A stretch of 64,000 nt of DNA. Origin: Magnolia sinica (Eukaryota > Streptophyta > Magnoliopsida > Magnoliales > Magnoliaceae). A program made the translations under genes and the position numbers. The notes under the pieces are model-generated. The model searched no databases. It was not told where the DNA came from and worked only from the letters and a program-made list of their open reading frames with translations. Location of the stretch: NCBI RefSeq assembly GCF_029962835.1, contig NC_080584.1, forward strand, positions 84,224,862 to 84,288,861. The letters run 5' to 3'. Positions 11,256-23,240 of this stretch are shown piece after piece (the first letter of the stretch is position 1; each line of letters opens with the position of its first letter).

Positions 11256-12464
11256 ATCTTAAAACCCTAGCTCTCTTTTCCATACGAATTTCCTAACCCT
11301 AGCTAAGAAAGAGAGAGAAAAGAGAGAGAAAGTGAGAGAGAAGTTGGTGAATCATCTTAGATTCTTTCCTATTACTCTTCATCCTTAAACCTTCACTTTT
11401 GAATCGTTATTCTGGCGATTTTAAGTTCATCCTTAGGTAAGTTAACTTAACCCTAATCTGTTTTAGAGCTTAGATGAGTCTATGTGTTGTTGTAGCTCAT
11501 TTATATTTTTGCCTTAGGTTATCCTGTCGCCGTTGACGAAGACATATCGTCTGAATCAGTTCAGTGCTCTATTTCTGGTTTAAGGTGCGGACTTTAATTA
11601 TATAGGTTATGGTTTTCAAGGCTTTCAATGCCAGCTAATGGTTTATTCTTGTTATGGATGAGATTTCACATGCCAAATGCTATGTTTATTATGCGTGCCT
11701 GATATGCATGTGTTATATTAAGATTTGTGTATTCTTTGTATATGTATAAAGTACCGTATACGTATAAAATATGAACATGTGATTGCCATGATTATCTGTC
11801 ATGTGTTTGTGCTAGATGTATGTGTGATAACTCTTTGACAAATGGAATTGTCCAAATGCGTGTATTTCAACATACATCATGTATGTTGAACTATGTATTC
11901 TAAGTGTTTGTAGAAATGTCTGAATGATCTAAAGTGTAATGTATTAACTTAATTGCGGGTGTTGAGAAGCGATTCTCAACTCTCTTCTTGATGTGTATGA
12001 TTTCCTACATGCAAGTCACAACCTTTGTTGTTTAACTTCAAGCATTACTTATGTGTAAATCCATGTTAAGTTGATATTCTTCAAATGCTTACATACTAAA
12101 TGACTTGAGTTGTTGTTCCATTACTATTCTAACTTGTTGATATGAATATCTGTTGTAATGGAATATGTTTGGGACTATGAATAGTCCAGGAAATCGGTCA
12201 TCGGCCTTGAGTTCATGGCTGAGGTTGCTTTCGCCACGTAGGACGTGATTTAACAAACTCAAGTCGTATTAGAGTTGTCGGCAGTGGTTTGGCCATACGG
12301 AGTGTTTGCGCACTCTATGTCGTTCAACCCAACGTGCACTCGTGCTAGTCGAGTTCGTCAAGTAACCCGATTGTCCGATGTATATTCACTATGTATGAAC
12401 GCTACTGCTTGAATCTAAGTTACCAAACTTACCATTGCAAATCCTGTTAACCATTGTACCTTGA

Positions 12465-12745
12465 TCCGCTAAGACTCATGAGCCGGACATGGTGGTATGA
12501 GACACCGTGGTCGAGCTGTCGGCCTAAGCTGGGGTGACGAGCCTCCCGTAGTGACCAGTGAGCAACCAAACTTGTGAGCCGATTATGGTGGTATGGGACA
12601 CTATATTCGTGCTGTCGGCCTACATTGATTGGTGACGAGGCCTTTGTAGTGACCTCGAGCATACCTGGATACCGCATTGAGGTGACGAGCCTTATTGTAG
12701 TAACGAAGGTATGATAGACGTGCATTGATTAGTGACGAGCCCTTT
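12465..12745 (+). repeat. Short degenerate repeats inside solo LTR
   Basis: Phrases such as GTGACGAGCC...GTAGTGACC and GAGCCGGACATGGTGGTATG recur three to four times. The matching block appears on the minus strand of the 15,910-21,200 LTR (CACCATGTCCGAGCTGTCAG), which links the two LTRs as one family. Confidence 0.6.
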
Positions 12746-13606
12746 GCAACGACCTAAAACCATATGATCGTATGAGATGTTTAGGACTGACGACCCTAGA
12801 ATGGATCACTGTTTTGGACATTGATATGAGGAAGGTACCTTAGCTTCCTAATCCTGCTGTATGAAAAGGACTAATAACAACTTGGTAATCATGTTCATGC
12901 ACCGCATTTGCATGTGCCTGGAAGAGGTGGCGCACTTTGAGGCGATGTCATGCGTAACATAAGATGAAGACGCTGAGGGTGTATGCGTGAGGGCACGCAT
13001 CATTCTACATACATCCTTGTACTAACAAGAGTACTTAGGATATGTTTGATTGTTCTTCTGCTTTATCATTACTGCTTGATTGAATTGATAACATGTTAAC
13101 CTTTGCTTTATTGTTCCATTGAGTTGATTACTCACTCCCACGTTCTGGGACGGTGTTTAAACACCCACCAGACTCTGTCTTAGATACAGATGTTGATGCG
13201 ACCCTGAGGCAGATCCGGAGTTCGAGGATGATGAGGCTGCATTTTCTTTCATGCAGCTTTCAGGCGGGTTCTAGTGAGCCTTATTCTGATGCGTGGGATT
13301 CTGGGATTTCTTTTTGGGAATAGATGATGTCATTTAATGCTTGTAATTTTGATAGTTGCACTTGTAAGTATGACCTGGTATGTATATGTATTTCAGGGAT
13401 TTGCACATGTACATATATATTTCTTTAAGTCTTCTGCTTGCGTCTATCACTTATCCCTGAATTATGTTTGCAGTTTGGCTTAATCTATTCCATGTTTTAT
13501 GCACTCTTACAGACAACATGCATCCATCATTCAATATGTTGCATAAGTGATGTTTTGGAACTCGGGAGCTGAGTTATGCTCGACCCCCGAATTTCAGGGC
13601 GTTACA

Positions 13607-14940
13607 CAACTCCTCAAGGGAGAGATGAGCAATCAGCTCCATGTTGTCTTCCTTAAATAGAAGAAAAGGGATGGATTGCAGAAACGTGTTCGGAGCTGAA
13701 GTATCTTCTGCCTGGAAAAGGGTGGAGAAGAAAGAAACAGCTGCACTCTTGATTTTAGCCTGCCCTGTCAGCTCCTCACCTGATGTAGTTTAATCCAGGA
13801 AATCTCAACTCTTCTCATCCGGGCCAAGGCAGTGGCGTGGAAAAACTTAGTATTTTTGTCGCCTTCTTCAAGCCATGTATTACGGGCTTTTTGCTTCCAG
13901 AAAACCTCTTCCATGAGTTCTCGTTGAGAGAGTTTTTGTCTCGCTGCTACCCCTTCGCGCTGAATATCTTCGCTCATATAATTCTGCATTTCACTTTTGA
14001 TGTTGTTAAGGTCCGCTTCAGCTTGCTTTACCTAGATGAAAACATTACCAAATACTTCCCTGTGTCCAGAGTCTTGACCCTTTTTAGTTTCAGCTGCACA
14101 TTGATCAAGGAGAGAGGGGAAAGCTGGCCTAACCAAGCTTCCTTAATAACCTGCATGAAATCATCATAGAGAGTCCACATTCTTAAAAACCTGAAAGGCC
14201 AGGGAGAGATAAGCGTTTGACCTAGAGAATAAAGATGCAACGGGGCATGATCAGAGTTGGAGCGAACCAGGTGCTCCACACGAAACCTCAGGAACGCAGA
14301 GAGCCATTGATCATTGAGGATGACCCTGTCTAGCCTTGCTCATACCCTCGCCAGGGCCGCCCTATTGTTGCTCCGGGTGAAGTAGTTCCTAGAGAAACCA
14401 GCATTCATGAGCTCCGCTTCTGGGCATATGGCTGCCATAAATTCATCAGAGCTAGCAATATCTGGCCTGGAAGCGCCAAGCCATTCCTTAGTTGTTAGCA
14501 CTTCATTGAAGTCGCTAGCTATTGCTAAAGGGCCATGGACATTCCAATTAATGGACACCATCTCCCTCCACAATGATCTTCTTTGAATTTTGCAGCACCG
14601 CACATAAATAATAGAAAACAGGATAGGCCCCCTGTAGTTTGGAACAGCTACATTTCAAGAAATCAACTATTTAGAGACTGAGGCCACAAAGACGTTTAGG
14701 GAGTTTTGGTAGAACACTCAAAATTTACCACCTTTCCCATCATTTGATAAGGAGCAATGAAAGCTGAGTTTTAAGCCAATCCCCACTCTCTTGGAGTCCC
14801 TGAGCATTGGTTCTAAAATGGCAACTAATGAAGGCTTGAATTTTTTATCAACTTCGAGAGAGCTGATTAAGTGGAAGAGTTTCCAACTCCACGAGCATTC
14901 CACACAATGGCTTCATCCATCAGTAACATAGCTAGAATTC
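13607..14940 (-). pseudogene. LINE ORF2 endonuclease and linker
   Basis: Minus-strand frames at 14,718-14,903, 14,340-14,603, 14,028-14,279 and 13,768-13,989 read in order as the start of ORF2. VAILEPM carries an AP-endonuclease Glu, GPLAIASDFNEVL carries the D-F-N-E motif, FSRNYFTRSNNRAAL matches the conserved F-T-W-S-N motif, and NSDHAPL is the terminal S-D-H. RNTWLEEGDKNTKFFHATA is the usual linker before the RT. Frames are broken by point changes. The segment ends at the CAACT duplication. Confidence 0.85.
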
Positions 14941-15909
14941 ATTTCCCTTCGCTTCAATCTTCTGAGCCTATTATACCAATCCCCTTCGCCGGTTTTGTTT
15001 TAGAATTTTCTACCCCTCGCTTTTCTGTTTTTTCCTCTAAGTGATTTTGGAACTTTGCTAAGGACCTCAAAGTCAGCCCTGTCTAGAGGCCTAGCAAAAG
15101 CTGGGTTTTGATCTTCTGAAGAGTTCGAGCATGGAAGGTCTTCTGGGATGAGAGATGGAGCCTATTGCCAGCTATGGGAAGACTCTGATGGGAGAACACA
15201 GTCCTCAGGCTGACTGTTGGTTGAAGGTTCCCTGTGATCCGATGATCCTTTATCAAAGTACAGGGAGAGATCAACCGCTAACTGAATGCGGTTGTTCGCT
15301 GACCTTGGCTGATTAATGGGAGTATGAACGCTCCCATTACCTGAGGGATTGTGCTGCGGATTCTCTTCTACACAGGGAGAGTCAGTCTCTGGGAACATAT
15401 CTAAGGGTCTGAGAGGAGAGCTCCCTTCTGATCTTACCTGAAGAATCTGAGAGATATCCCTGTTCCAGTCGATGTCCCTAAGGGGCGAACTCTCGAGAAG
15501 GCCTCCCGTATAGAGTTAATGTGAAAGAATCAGGATGGAAAGTTGTTGGCTTACTGGGTTGTCGCACGACACCTAGCCCATTAACTAACTTGGGGGGGGG
15601 GGGGGGGGGGGGGGAATGGGGTAGATGATTATGAAGTTGATTTGTATTTTTTGTCTGGGTGCACTTCTGTAGAATATGAATGATGATCCTCACTTTTAAT
15701 CTGCAAGAGACTTGCCCCATGAGCCTCAACTGACAGGGGATTGGACAGGGGTGAAAAATCTTGGGAGGGAGGATGATAATTCTCTAACATCAGGGGTTGA
15801 GAGCAGCGACACCATTTCTCCCCATTTCCATCTACTGAGTCCCTATCACAAATAGGTGAGAGGCACTTCTTGTAACTGCTTTCCATCCGAGCACCAACAC
15901 TGGTTCGAT
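14940..15909 (-). pseudogene. LINE ORF1 C-terminal remnant and ORF1-ORF2 junction
   Basis: Minus-strand frames (15,629-15,886, 15,478-15,729, 15,162-15,398 and 15,083-15,274) are rich in Ser, Pro, Asn and Gln and lack a known fold, as expected for the tail of a plant LINE ORF1. A 22-bp poly(G) tract (15,593-15,614) disrupts the frame. The putative ORF2 start is near 14,930. Confidence 0.6.
15593..15614. repeat. Poly(G) tract
   Basis: About 22 consecutive G within the LINE ORF1 remnant. A homopolymer of this length may be mis-sized in the assembly. Confidence 0.9.
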
Positions 15910-16984
15910 TGCAACGCCCCGGGTTTTCAAAACTTGAGTATATGACTCGTTTTCCAAAAACCCGAGTGTTAACCCTTAAAGATAGTCAAAATTAGGTATT
16001 TTTTTCTTTTCTTTTTCTTTTAGAGTTAGCAGTTTAGTAAAAGATGGACAAATCAAACATAAAGAAAAATTTTATTTGCATGTGAAATATACGAGTGGCT
16101 GCCCATAATGACTTATATAAACCAATGTTTCTATATTAACAAATACAAGAATTTCATAATTTACAGATGAGAAATAATAAAATGCACATAAATTTGAGCT
16201 GAAGATCGCGCAACTTCTCTTGGCAAATATAGTCATGCATCCTTGGCACTTGTACTCTGCTCCTCATCGAGTCTAAATATGCATATCATTTAAACCACCT
16301 GTACTACCTATACGGTTATATATTTGATGAATGAGTAATCAGCTCAGTGTAAATTCTCCTCAAGATTACACACCGCTGCATTAGTCAAGCATAGTTTTAA
16401 AGAATAAAGTATCCAAAATAATACATGATGCAGTCTTGTTTAAATGAATGGATGCGTGAATGCACATCGACCTGGGAAGGCTCATCCAGTCGGACTTGGG
16501 CCTGTCACCCATGCATATGACTGGTCATCAGCGCAGCACATCACGTGCATACATCACGTATAACACAATGACCAAGCTGTTGTACATCACATACATAAGT
16601 CGATAGTTGATGGTCTAGGAGCTAGCGAAACAATACCTCACTAAGCTTAAGGGCACATGCCATCTACATCATCTAGAGTTGGCCACCCGTCATCGCCAGT
16701 ATGCTATGAATGCATGATTAACCCATCCATTATTATTCAGATTACAATCAGCCAATTTAAGAAAGCTCAAAGGTTACTACGGGGGGTTCATCACCCATCG
16801 TAGGCTGACAGCTCGGACATGGTGTCTTATCTACCATCCCCGGTTCATGAGACTTAAACATTAAGATGCTTAATGTTAACCTCCACGACCAATGGCCAAT
16901 CATAGCGCCACAAGTAGATCTTATCATCGCATAGATATACAGAAATAATCCATCAAGCTACTGAGGGCAAATGAAAGCCACATA

Positions 16985-17190
16985 AGGCAAAAGGGGTAAA
17001 TATCACATCAAACGTGCAAAGGGCAGATATCACATCAAAGCCACAAAGGGTAATTATCACATCAAAGGTACAATAGACAGATATCACATCAAATGCGCAA
17101 ATGACAAATATCACATCAATGCTACAAAGGGAAGATTCACATCAAAGGCACAAAGGGCAGATATTACATCAAAGCCACAGAGAGCATAAG
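16985..17190. repeat. ~30-bp minisatellite inside solo LTR
   Basis: The unit GGGCAGATATCACATCAAAG plus about ten variable bases (for example CCACAAA) recurs about seven times with substitutions. It lies in the part of the LTR downstream of the TATA box as read on the minus strand. Confidence 0.8.
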
Positions 17191-18427
17191 TATCCGCAAG
17201 ATGATAAGTCCACACAAACTTGGGTAAAATGGTCACTAGGCCAGGGCCCATTATAGCCACAATCAGTCAAGTTACATTTCGATGGTGGGTGTGCATATAC
17301 AAGTGGGGTTTCCCACTAATAGAGGTACCAATTTAAGTTCCATAAGCAATCCACAAGTAATCTACAAGCATGAGAATATATACAAGTGTAACGTACATGT
17401 GTTTATATAAGATAAACATTGAGCATATAACTTAGAGATCAAATTCAACAACTAGCGCAAGTAATAGAGATATCAATTATCAAATATAATTAAAATAAGA
17501 ACTATCACTTAAGCTAATGGGAAAATGGAAAGCTCAAGGGGAAGAAATCATCACCTTATGTTTCGAACCATTTACATTGTCGCTAGAAAGTGCATGCGCT
17601 CCTAGATTCGAATCCTCGATAAACCACATTAGTTTGATCTGTAACTTGACCTGACCTTGATTTGAACTCCCCACTCTAATGTCACTCAACTGAACTTGCC
17701 TAGATTCAACTGCACTGGGTTGAACTTGACTGGACCAGAAAAATGAACATGGCATCGCCACCTCCTTTTCTTTCTCCTATTATTTACATATTGCAGGCCC
17801 GACAACAACGCCTAGCCTCTGAACTCAACCTAGCTCGATCCAAACTAGTGACCCGCGCACGACTCAACCCAACTGGACTCCGGCTAAGTCAACCGAACTA
17901 TCATCGAGTGACATGGTTATAGATTAATGATTGAACTAGAATAGATGACACCCAGGAAGTACCAGAATCCCTCATCCACCATCAAGTGAACAAAGCAAAT
18001 CTCGAACCCGTGACTTAACAAGATTATTACTAAGACCAACTTGGATCACCAAGGCTTAATTCGCTAACTCAGACGTTGGGTTGATTCACCCTTTTCGACC
18101 CACTCCGCTCAAGCTAACTCGGTTCTAACCTGAGTCTTCTTTCGAGATCAAACACCAACTTGGCTTACTAAAACAATTGAATATAAATAGCCACAACTTA
18201 GTCATCTAGTTGCTAGACTCAACAAACTTTACTGAGTCAACTTGGTAGTCAATAACATAAACTGAGATAACTCAATTTTCGGTCTAGAACTCACCTAACT
18301 AACTAATCTGGTGCGACTAAACCAGCACGACCTCCATTTGCTACAACAAAAACAAACCCGATCCGACTACCCAAATCAGCTGAATCAGTCACGACTCGAC
18401 AGTGGGTGTGCATGGCCACTACTTGCA

Positions 18428-18458
18428 CTCACACCCACACACACACACACACACACAC

Positions 18459-18510
<52 letters not shown>
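18428..18510. repeat. (CA)n and (CT)n compound microsatellite
   Basis: About 30 bp of CA repeat followed by about 48 bp of CT repeat. Overlapping open frames on both strands translate to His-Thr, Leu-Ser or Glu-Arg repeats and are artefacts. Confidence 0.95.
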
Positions 18511-18512
<2 letters not shown>

Positions 18513-19194
18513 TTTCTTCCCTGGTGTGAACTGGACCGAACCAGGCCCAACCTGATTAGAACAGGCCCAACTCAACTTGAACTCGGACCGAGTCCGGGTG
18601 TGGCACGGCAGCAGCGGGCAGCAACACATCCTCCACTCCACTCTCACTCTTTTCTCTTATTTCTCCTCCCTCTCTCCCTTTCAACTCAGCCAAATCTCAG
18701 CTCAGGAGTGACTCAGTGAGTCAGCTGCCCCACGACATGATTTTGACTCAGCAGTGCAAATCGATGAACAGACTGCACTCTAACGCTAGCCAAAATCTCG
18801 TCCATTTCAGTTTTTCTTCTCTCTTGAGGGGGATGTGGACGTGTTTGGGCAGCAATTCAACCTAACACGAACCAAACCGAGTCATGTCAGTGACTTCCGA
18901 CCCAGCAGCTCGGTGCGATACTGGACAAACAGAAATGACTTCTCTTTCTCCCTTCTCTCTCTCCTATTTCCTCTCCTATTTTCTCTCCTTCTTTCTCTCT
19001 GGTTTTCTCTCCTCGTTGCTCCCTCTGGCTCAGCCCGAGTTAGAGTTTAACTCAGATGGGTCTTGCATGCTACGGCGCCACAGCCCACCTGATTCTCACT
19101 CCCTCTTTCCTCTCCTGTTTTCTCTATATCTCTCTCCCTATATCTTTCTCTTTTCTTTCCTGGATATTTGGTGTGAATCTCGAGAGAACAGGGT

Positions 19195-19206
19195 CCTTTT
19201 TATAGA
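19195..19206 (-). promoter_or_regulatory. TATA box of solo LTR 15,910-21,200
   Basis: The minus strand reads CTATAAAAAGGACC, followed by a leader with an Arg/Ser-like CT-rich tract on the plus strand. This supports a minus-strand LTR promoter. Confidence 0.5.
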
Positions 19207-21200
19207 CTTAGGGTTGGGCTTCAGACCGCATCCAACAACGGATAGTCTGCCACAATGCTAGGATGAGGTTGTTACACCCACTGCTATCATTTGCATGGTG
19301 CTGACCCATCATGTGGGATGGATTCCCACCACCATGGCCCACCAGATGAGTGGCTTTGATCAGAAAATAGGGCCCACATCATCATGGTAGCTTTCACAAC
19401 TGGACGGAGAAGATGAAGTTGCCTCTCATGGCAAGTTCTCATCAACGGTCTAACTTGAAGATCCAGACCATTTGGATGGACTAGATGGGTCTCCTGACCC
19501 TTGTGGGGTCCACTAATCATATCACCATTCACCTAGCATGTGACGACTCGCGAGATAATCCATCGTCGAGTCTTTCTCATGCGGAGCGTGATTTTCCCGT
19601 GAAAACGGCTAAGGCCGTGGTTGCCCTAGGTTGGACGCCCTGGATAATCGGACAAGGCTTCAGCAGCAGCCCTAATATCACCAGCTAGCGCCCAAAAACG
19701 AAAGCATTCGACCATCTTTCTTCTGTCAATAGGGTGCCTCCCTTTTTCTATCGCTGAATGCAAGCCGGGGATTAACACGAGGAAGAACGGCTAGGATTGA
19801 AGGAGAGAAGATCACGCGGATTGCTAGCTTGGCACCATGGGAACAAAATTTCTATTTTCGGTAAAACAGTCGTATGTAGGTTGGATTTCTCCTAGGATGG
19901 TGTGCTTGCAGGGGTGTCCCAACACATAGGGATTGCTGGGTTTTGGTCAGAACCGAGGGCTGCACCCGATGGATGGTTCAGATGATCTGGTCGTAAATAA
20001 TTGGTGGGCCAAAATTTGGTGCAACATATGGTTTCTGTCTTTGAACGTTGTCCCATACATAGCCTATTTGCATCTCGATCTGTGCCTATGCACGAGTGTA
20101 ATACATCAAGTGGGGGCGAGGTTTTGGTCAGCAGTTCGTCCAAAATATGATGGACGGTTCCAATCATCAATCCGTGAAATGATGGTGGATCCATGTTCAA
20201 ACAGTGGGGCCCTCCATTTCGGTGGGAAGAAAGAAAGAAAGAGAGAAATTCTCTCTTTTCGGAAAGGTTGCAGGTCAAAGTGGTTTAACCGAGTCCTTCA
20301 ATTCGGTGCACAGTGAGTGCACCACCCCTAGTGCACATGCAACACCTGTGTGGGGTCCATTATGATGAAATCTATTTCTACTCCATTCATTCACTCTAGA
20401 GGTCCCCATCAAGGCCTCTGACTGAGGACCAGGCAAATCTAAAGCTCAGGTGGGCCTTATTTTATAGTTTTGCATTCCGTATGGCGATACATGCTGATTC
20501 AACAGTTAGATCATGTCTAGACTTGATCATTAGTGATCCTTGGGATTTCCAGCTTTGCCTAAATGAAGATCCTTAGTAGATTTAGTGACTTAAGGGCCCA
20601 ATTGTAATGATCAAGGGATGGACTGCTAAATTAAATATGGTGTCTAACCATTTGTCATTAATCTCGATCGATCCAATGGTCAGATTTGGCCCAAATCTCT
20701 AGCTTAGAGTCTTATGATTATTGGAAGGCATCTAACTAACCATAATTGTCAATTTAACAGTCTAATCGATTCCCTATCTACTCTTCGATTTTCACAAGTT
20801 AATATGGATAGACTTTAATAGTGGCTTTCACAATTTGGTGGTTACATCATGTAACCTCACCAAAAGTGGGCTAATAAACGATGGATCTCATAATTCAGGC
20901 TTCTAATTCTAAGATGGACAGGTGGATTTAACTATTAGGGGAATTGATATCCTAAAGTGAGTTTCTGTAATTACGTGATGGTCTGTCGTAAGGGTCGATT
21001 GAATGGAAAGCTCAATTTATGGGTGAATTCCACTCCCAATGGTCAGATGACTTGATACATGTACTAGATAGTTGAGATGGATAGATTGTGGGTCACTAGA
21101 CAATGATGTGTAAGGCAAGTCACATATGTTCCCACACACATGTAAACTGATTTAGATTTCCATGGTAGCACCCGAGTACTGAAAAGTACAGGGTGTTACA

Positions 21201-21769
21201 TCGATCCTCTCAACTATCGTTAGTTAGCCCTCATTATGCTTCTCCGAGGTCCCCTCTGCCATACGTCCTGCTGTCTCTATGTTGTTCTCTGAGGCCTTAA
21301 TGCAAGCAATTGGAAGGTGAGCCAACTGTCCTTATTGAATGCCATAGATATGGTTTTGGCAGGTTGAAGCACCTTGGTGGATCTAGGTCTAACTACCTAA
21401 ACTTTAACCTCTCCCATTAATTCTTTTCCCATTAAGAACCCCCCTTGCCGCCCTACCATCAGTCTCATAGTGAAATCTGATGAATGCGAAGCCTTTAGGG
21501 GATTTGCTATCTCGGAACCTTGGTATAAACACATCATTAACTTTCCCATACCTCTGGAAAATCGTGAGTAGATCATTTGAAGAGCAATTAAAGGGCAGAT
21601 TTCCAACATAGAGGTTGAAACCCCCTACTGCTCTTCCAGGGAAACGGGATGACTTGGATCTTCCAACTAAACGGGCTGTCTCAGAGCTGCCTGGCGATCT
21701 ACCTCTTCTAGCTCCTTTCACACTTACGCCCCTTCTCGATGGGGCATGGGAACCCATAGAGCTATGCAT
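21201..21769 (-). pseudogene. LINE ORF1 start with RRM domain
   Basis: The minus-strand frame at 21,404-21,769 (121 codons) starts with a basic Ser/Gly/Arg-rich stretch. An RNA recognition motif follows: FNLYVGNLPFN is RNP2, a helix with LLTIFQRYGKVNDVFIPR follows, and KGFAFIRFHYE is RNP1, then ARGVLNGKRINGR. A frameshift near 21,404 continues the reading into an overlapping frame and then into stops. RRMs occur in ORF1 of some plant L1 LINEs. The adjacent LINE ORF2 on the same strand, in the right order, makes LINE ORF1 far more likely than a host splicing factor. Confidence 0.8.
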
Positions 21770-22220
21770 CAGACCGAGTCGAATTGGATTGGGTCCAACT
21801 CGATTTGGTCCGAAATCTACATGGGCTGACCCGAACTCGATCCAATTTGGGACCTAGTCCGGGACATCTAACTCGAACCGATCCGATGTATGGTTGGCCT
21901 GACCTAAACCGACTCCGACTCGGTCGGGGAAACCAAGTCAAATCGGGTTAGGTACGGTTCGGATTGGGTTGGATCTGTGGGTCATTTTTTTTTCAAATGC
22001 TCTAAAATGATCACCAAAAATGGATAAACGGTATGGATATAATAAATACATCATTTTGGGGCCCATATAATTTTGATCTCATTTGTATCGTTCGTACAAC
22101 TCGGAGCTCGAGGCGCTGTCTTCGCTCGTCTTTACACGACACGTATCTACACAGCTACACAACACTTGAGTGACTAAGTCTATTGACGTGTCGTGCACAG
22201 CACGTATCTACACTACACAG
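21770..22220. other. Intergenic, GC-rich repeat-like sequence
   Basis: No gene is seen. The first 200 bp are dense in 'CCGACTCGGTCGGG' and 'GGATCGGGTC'-like words, a style repeated at 22,990-23,180. The remainder has tandem-like CACGTATCTACAC words near 22,140 and 22,200. Confidence 0.5.
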
Positions 22221-22690
22221 CTGTACGATCTTGAGTAAACTCAATTGGGCCCATCATGAATGTATGTGGTCTATCCACGCCATCCATCCATTTTTACACC
22301 TCATTTAAGGGGTTGGGCCCAAAATTGAAGCATATAAAAGGCTTAAGTGTATTATACCACAACAAACAGTGGGAATAATGATTTCCACCGTTGAAACCCT
22401 GCTAGGCCTCACACTGATGTTTATTTGTCATCTAACCTTTTCATAAGATCATACCGACATGGATGAAGGGAAAATAAAAATATAAGCTAGATCCAAAACT
22501 TCTATGGCCCCCAAGAATTTTTTAATGGTGGACTTTCAATTCACAATGTTTCCCACGGTGTGGTTCATTTGAGATTTGGATATGCTTCATTTTTGGGTTT
22601 AAGCCCTAAAATTATCTTATAAAATGAATGGAAGGAGTGGATAAAATATATAAATCATGGTGGGCCCTACATAGTTTACTCAGTACACTC
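22221..22690. mobile_element. Palindromic MITE-like element
   Basis: Left end GAGTAAACTCAATTGGGCCC and right end GGGCCCTACATAGTTTACTC form inverted repeats. Internal halves mirror each other (accacaacaaacagtggg against cacaatgtttcccacgg). Non-coding. Confidence 0.75.
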
Positions 22691-22739
22691 AGCGTAATGA
22701 GTTACTCAGTACAACAGTACGCAATCCGCTTACATCGCA

Positions 22740-22990
22740 GGCTCACTGAGTAGACTCTGTTGGGGCCCACTGTGAATGCATGTGGTTTGTCCACGCTGTC
22801 CATTCATTTTTCCAAATCATTTTAGTGGTTGAACCCAAAATTGATGCATATCGAAAGCTCAACTGGACCATACCACAGGAAAAAGTAGAAGTATTGATTT
22901 CCACCATTGAAAAATTTATAAGGCCCCAGTGGTGTTTATTTGTCATCCAACCTATTCATAAGATAAATATTTGTGATAAATATCCATAAG
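22740..22990. mobile_element. Half copy of the palindromic MITE
   Basis: It repeats the left half of the preceding element (gggcccactgtgaatgcatgtggtttgtcc, then accataccacaggaaaaa) but stops near the centre, so it is a truncated copy. Confidence 0.6.
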
Positions 22991-23240
22991 AATCACTCTG
23001 AATAGAATCGGATCGGTCCGGATCGGATCCATTCAGTTCGGATTGCGGTTCGAATCGGTCTAGATTGACCACGATCTGAACTCAATCCAAGAAACTTTCG
23101 GATCCGTGTAGCCGTACTTAATCCATACCGATCCAGGCCGTCGATTCGGTTCGGATCGGGTCGGATCCACCAGATCGGGTCAGACATGCCTAGCTCTAGG
23201 AACTAGGACGCAGATTAGATATGGACATGTTGAGCAACGA

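Larger units (their letters stand above)
10497..13606 (+). mobile_element. Solo LTR (Ty3/gypsy-like), 5-bp TSD CAACT
   Basis: This 3,110-bp segment begins TGTAATGACCCGGGAAATTT and ends CAGGGCGTTACA. It is flanked by perfect CAACT duplications (10,492-10,496 and 13,607-13,611) inside the LINE ORF2. A TATA box lies 750 bp in, followed by an 'aaaccctagctctc' leader and a GA-rich tract. No gag or pol and no second LTR copy are seen, so it is read as a solo LTR left by LTR-LTR recombination. Long LTRs with these ends are typical of plant gypsy elements. It is related to the 15,910-21,200 element. Open frames inside it are not genes. Confidence 0.85.
15910..21200 (-). mobile_element. Solo LTR (same family), 5-bp TSD TCGAT
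   Basis: The 5,291-bp segment is flanked by perfect TCGAT duplications (15,905-15,909 and 21,201-21,205). Read on the minus strand it begins TGTAACACCCTGTACTTTTC and ends AAAACCCGGGGCGTTGCA. The minus-strand TATA box near 19,200 and the block shared with the 10,497-13,606 LTR fix its orientation as opposite to that copy. It holds a ~30-bp minisatellite and CA/CT microsatellites. No gag or pol is seen. It is long for an LTR, so further nested insertions within 19,270-20,900 are possible. Open frames inside (for example 18,311-18,719 and 19,892-20,316) carry no recognisable domains. Confidence 0.8.
5604..21769 (-). mobile_element. L1-type LINE, split by three LTR insertions
   Basis: Reading the minus strand from 21,769 downward gives, in order: an ORF1 start with an RRM domain, a low-complexity ORF1 remainder, an endonuclease, a reverse transcriptase, a zinc-finger-like RVT region and a C-terminal RNase H. 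This is the order of plant L1 LINEs with RRM-containing ORF1 (known for the beet BNR group). The span is 16.2 kb, but removing the three insertions (2,054, 3,110 and 5,291 bp) leaves about 5.7 kb, the length expected for such a LINE. Several stops and frameshifts show it is dead. The 3' UTR and poly(A) tail are missing and the 5' limit is uncertain. Confidence 0.85.

Noticed and set aside
12447-12725. A 92-codon minus-strand gene
   Set aside because: It lies within the solo LTR repeats, which explain the open frame.
18311-18719. His/Thr/Leu/Ser-rich open frames
   Set aside because: They are products of CA and CT microsatellites inside a solo LTR.
15910-21200. Two separate insertions instead of one solo LTR
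   Set aside because: The TCGAT duplications bracket the whole segment and the ends are a matching TG...CA pair; nested insertions within it remain possible.
21404-21769. A host RRM RNA-binding protein gene
   Set aside because: It lies on the same strand and in the right order as the LINE ORF2, decays after the RRM, and fits LINE ORF1.
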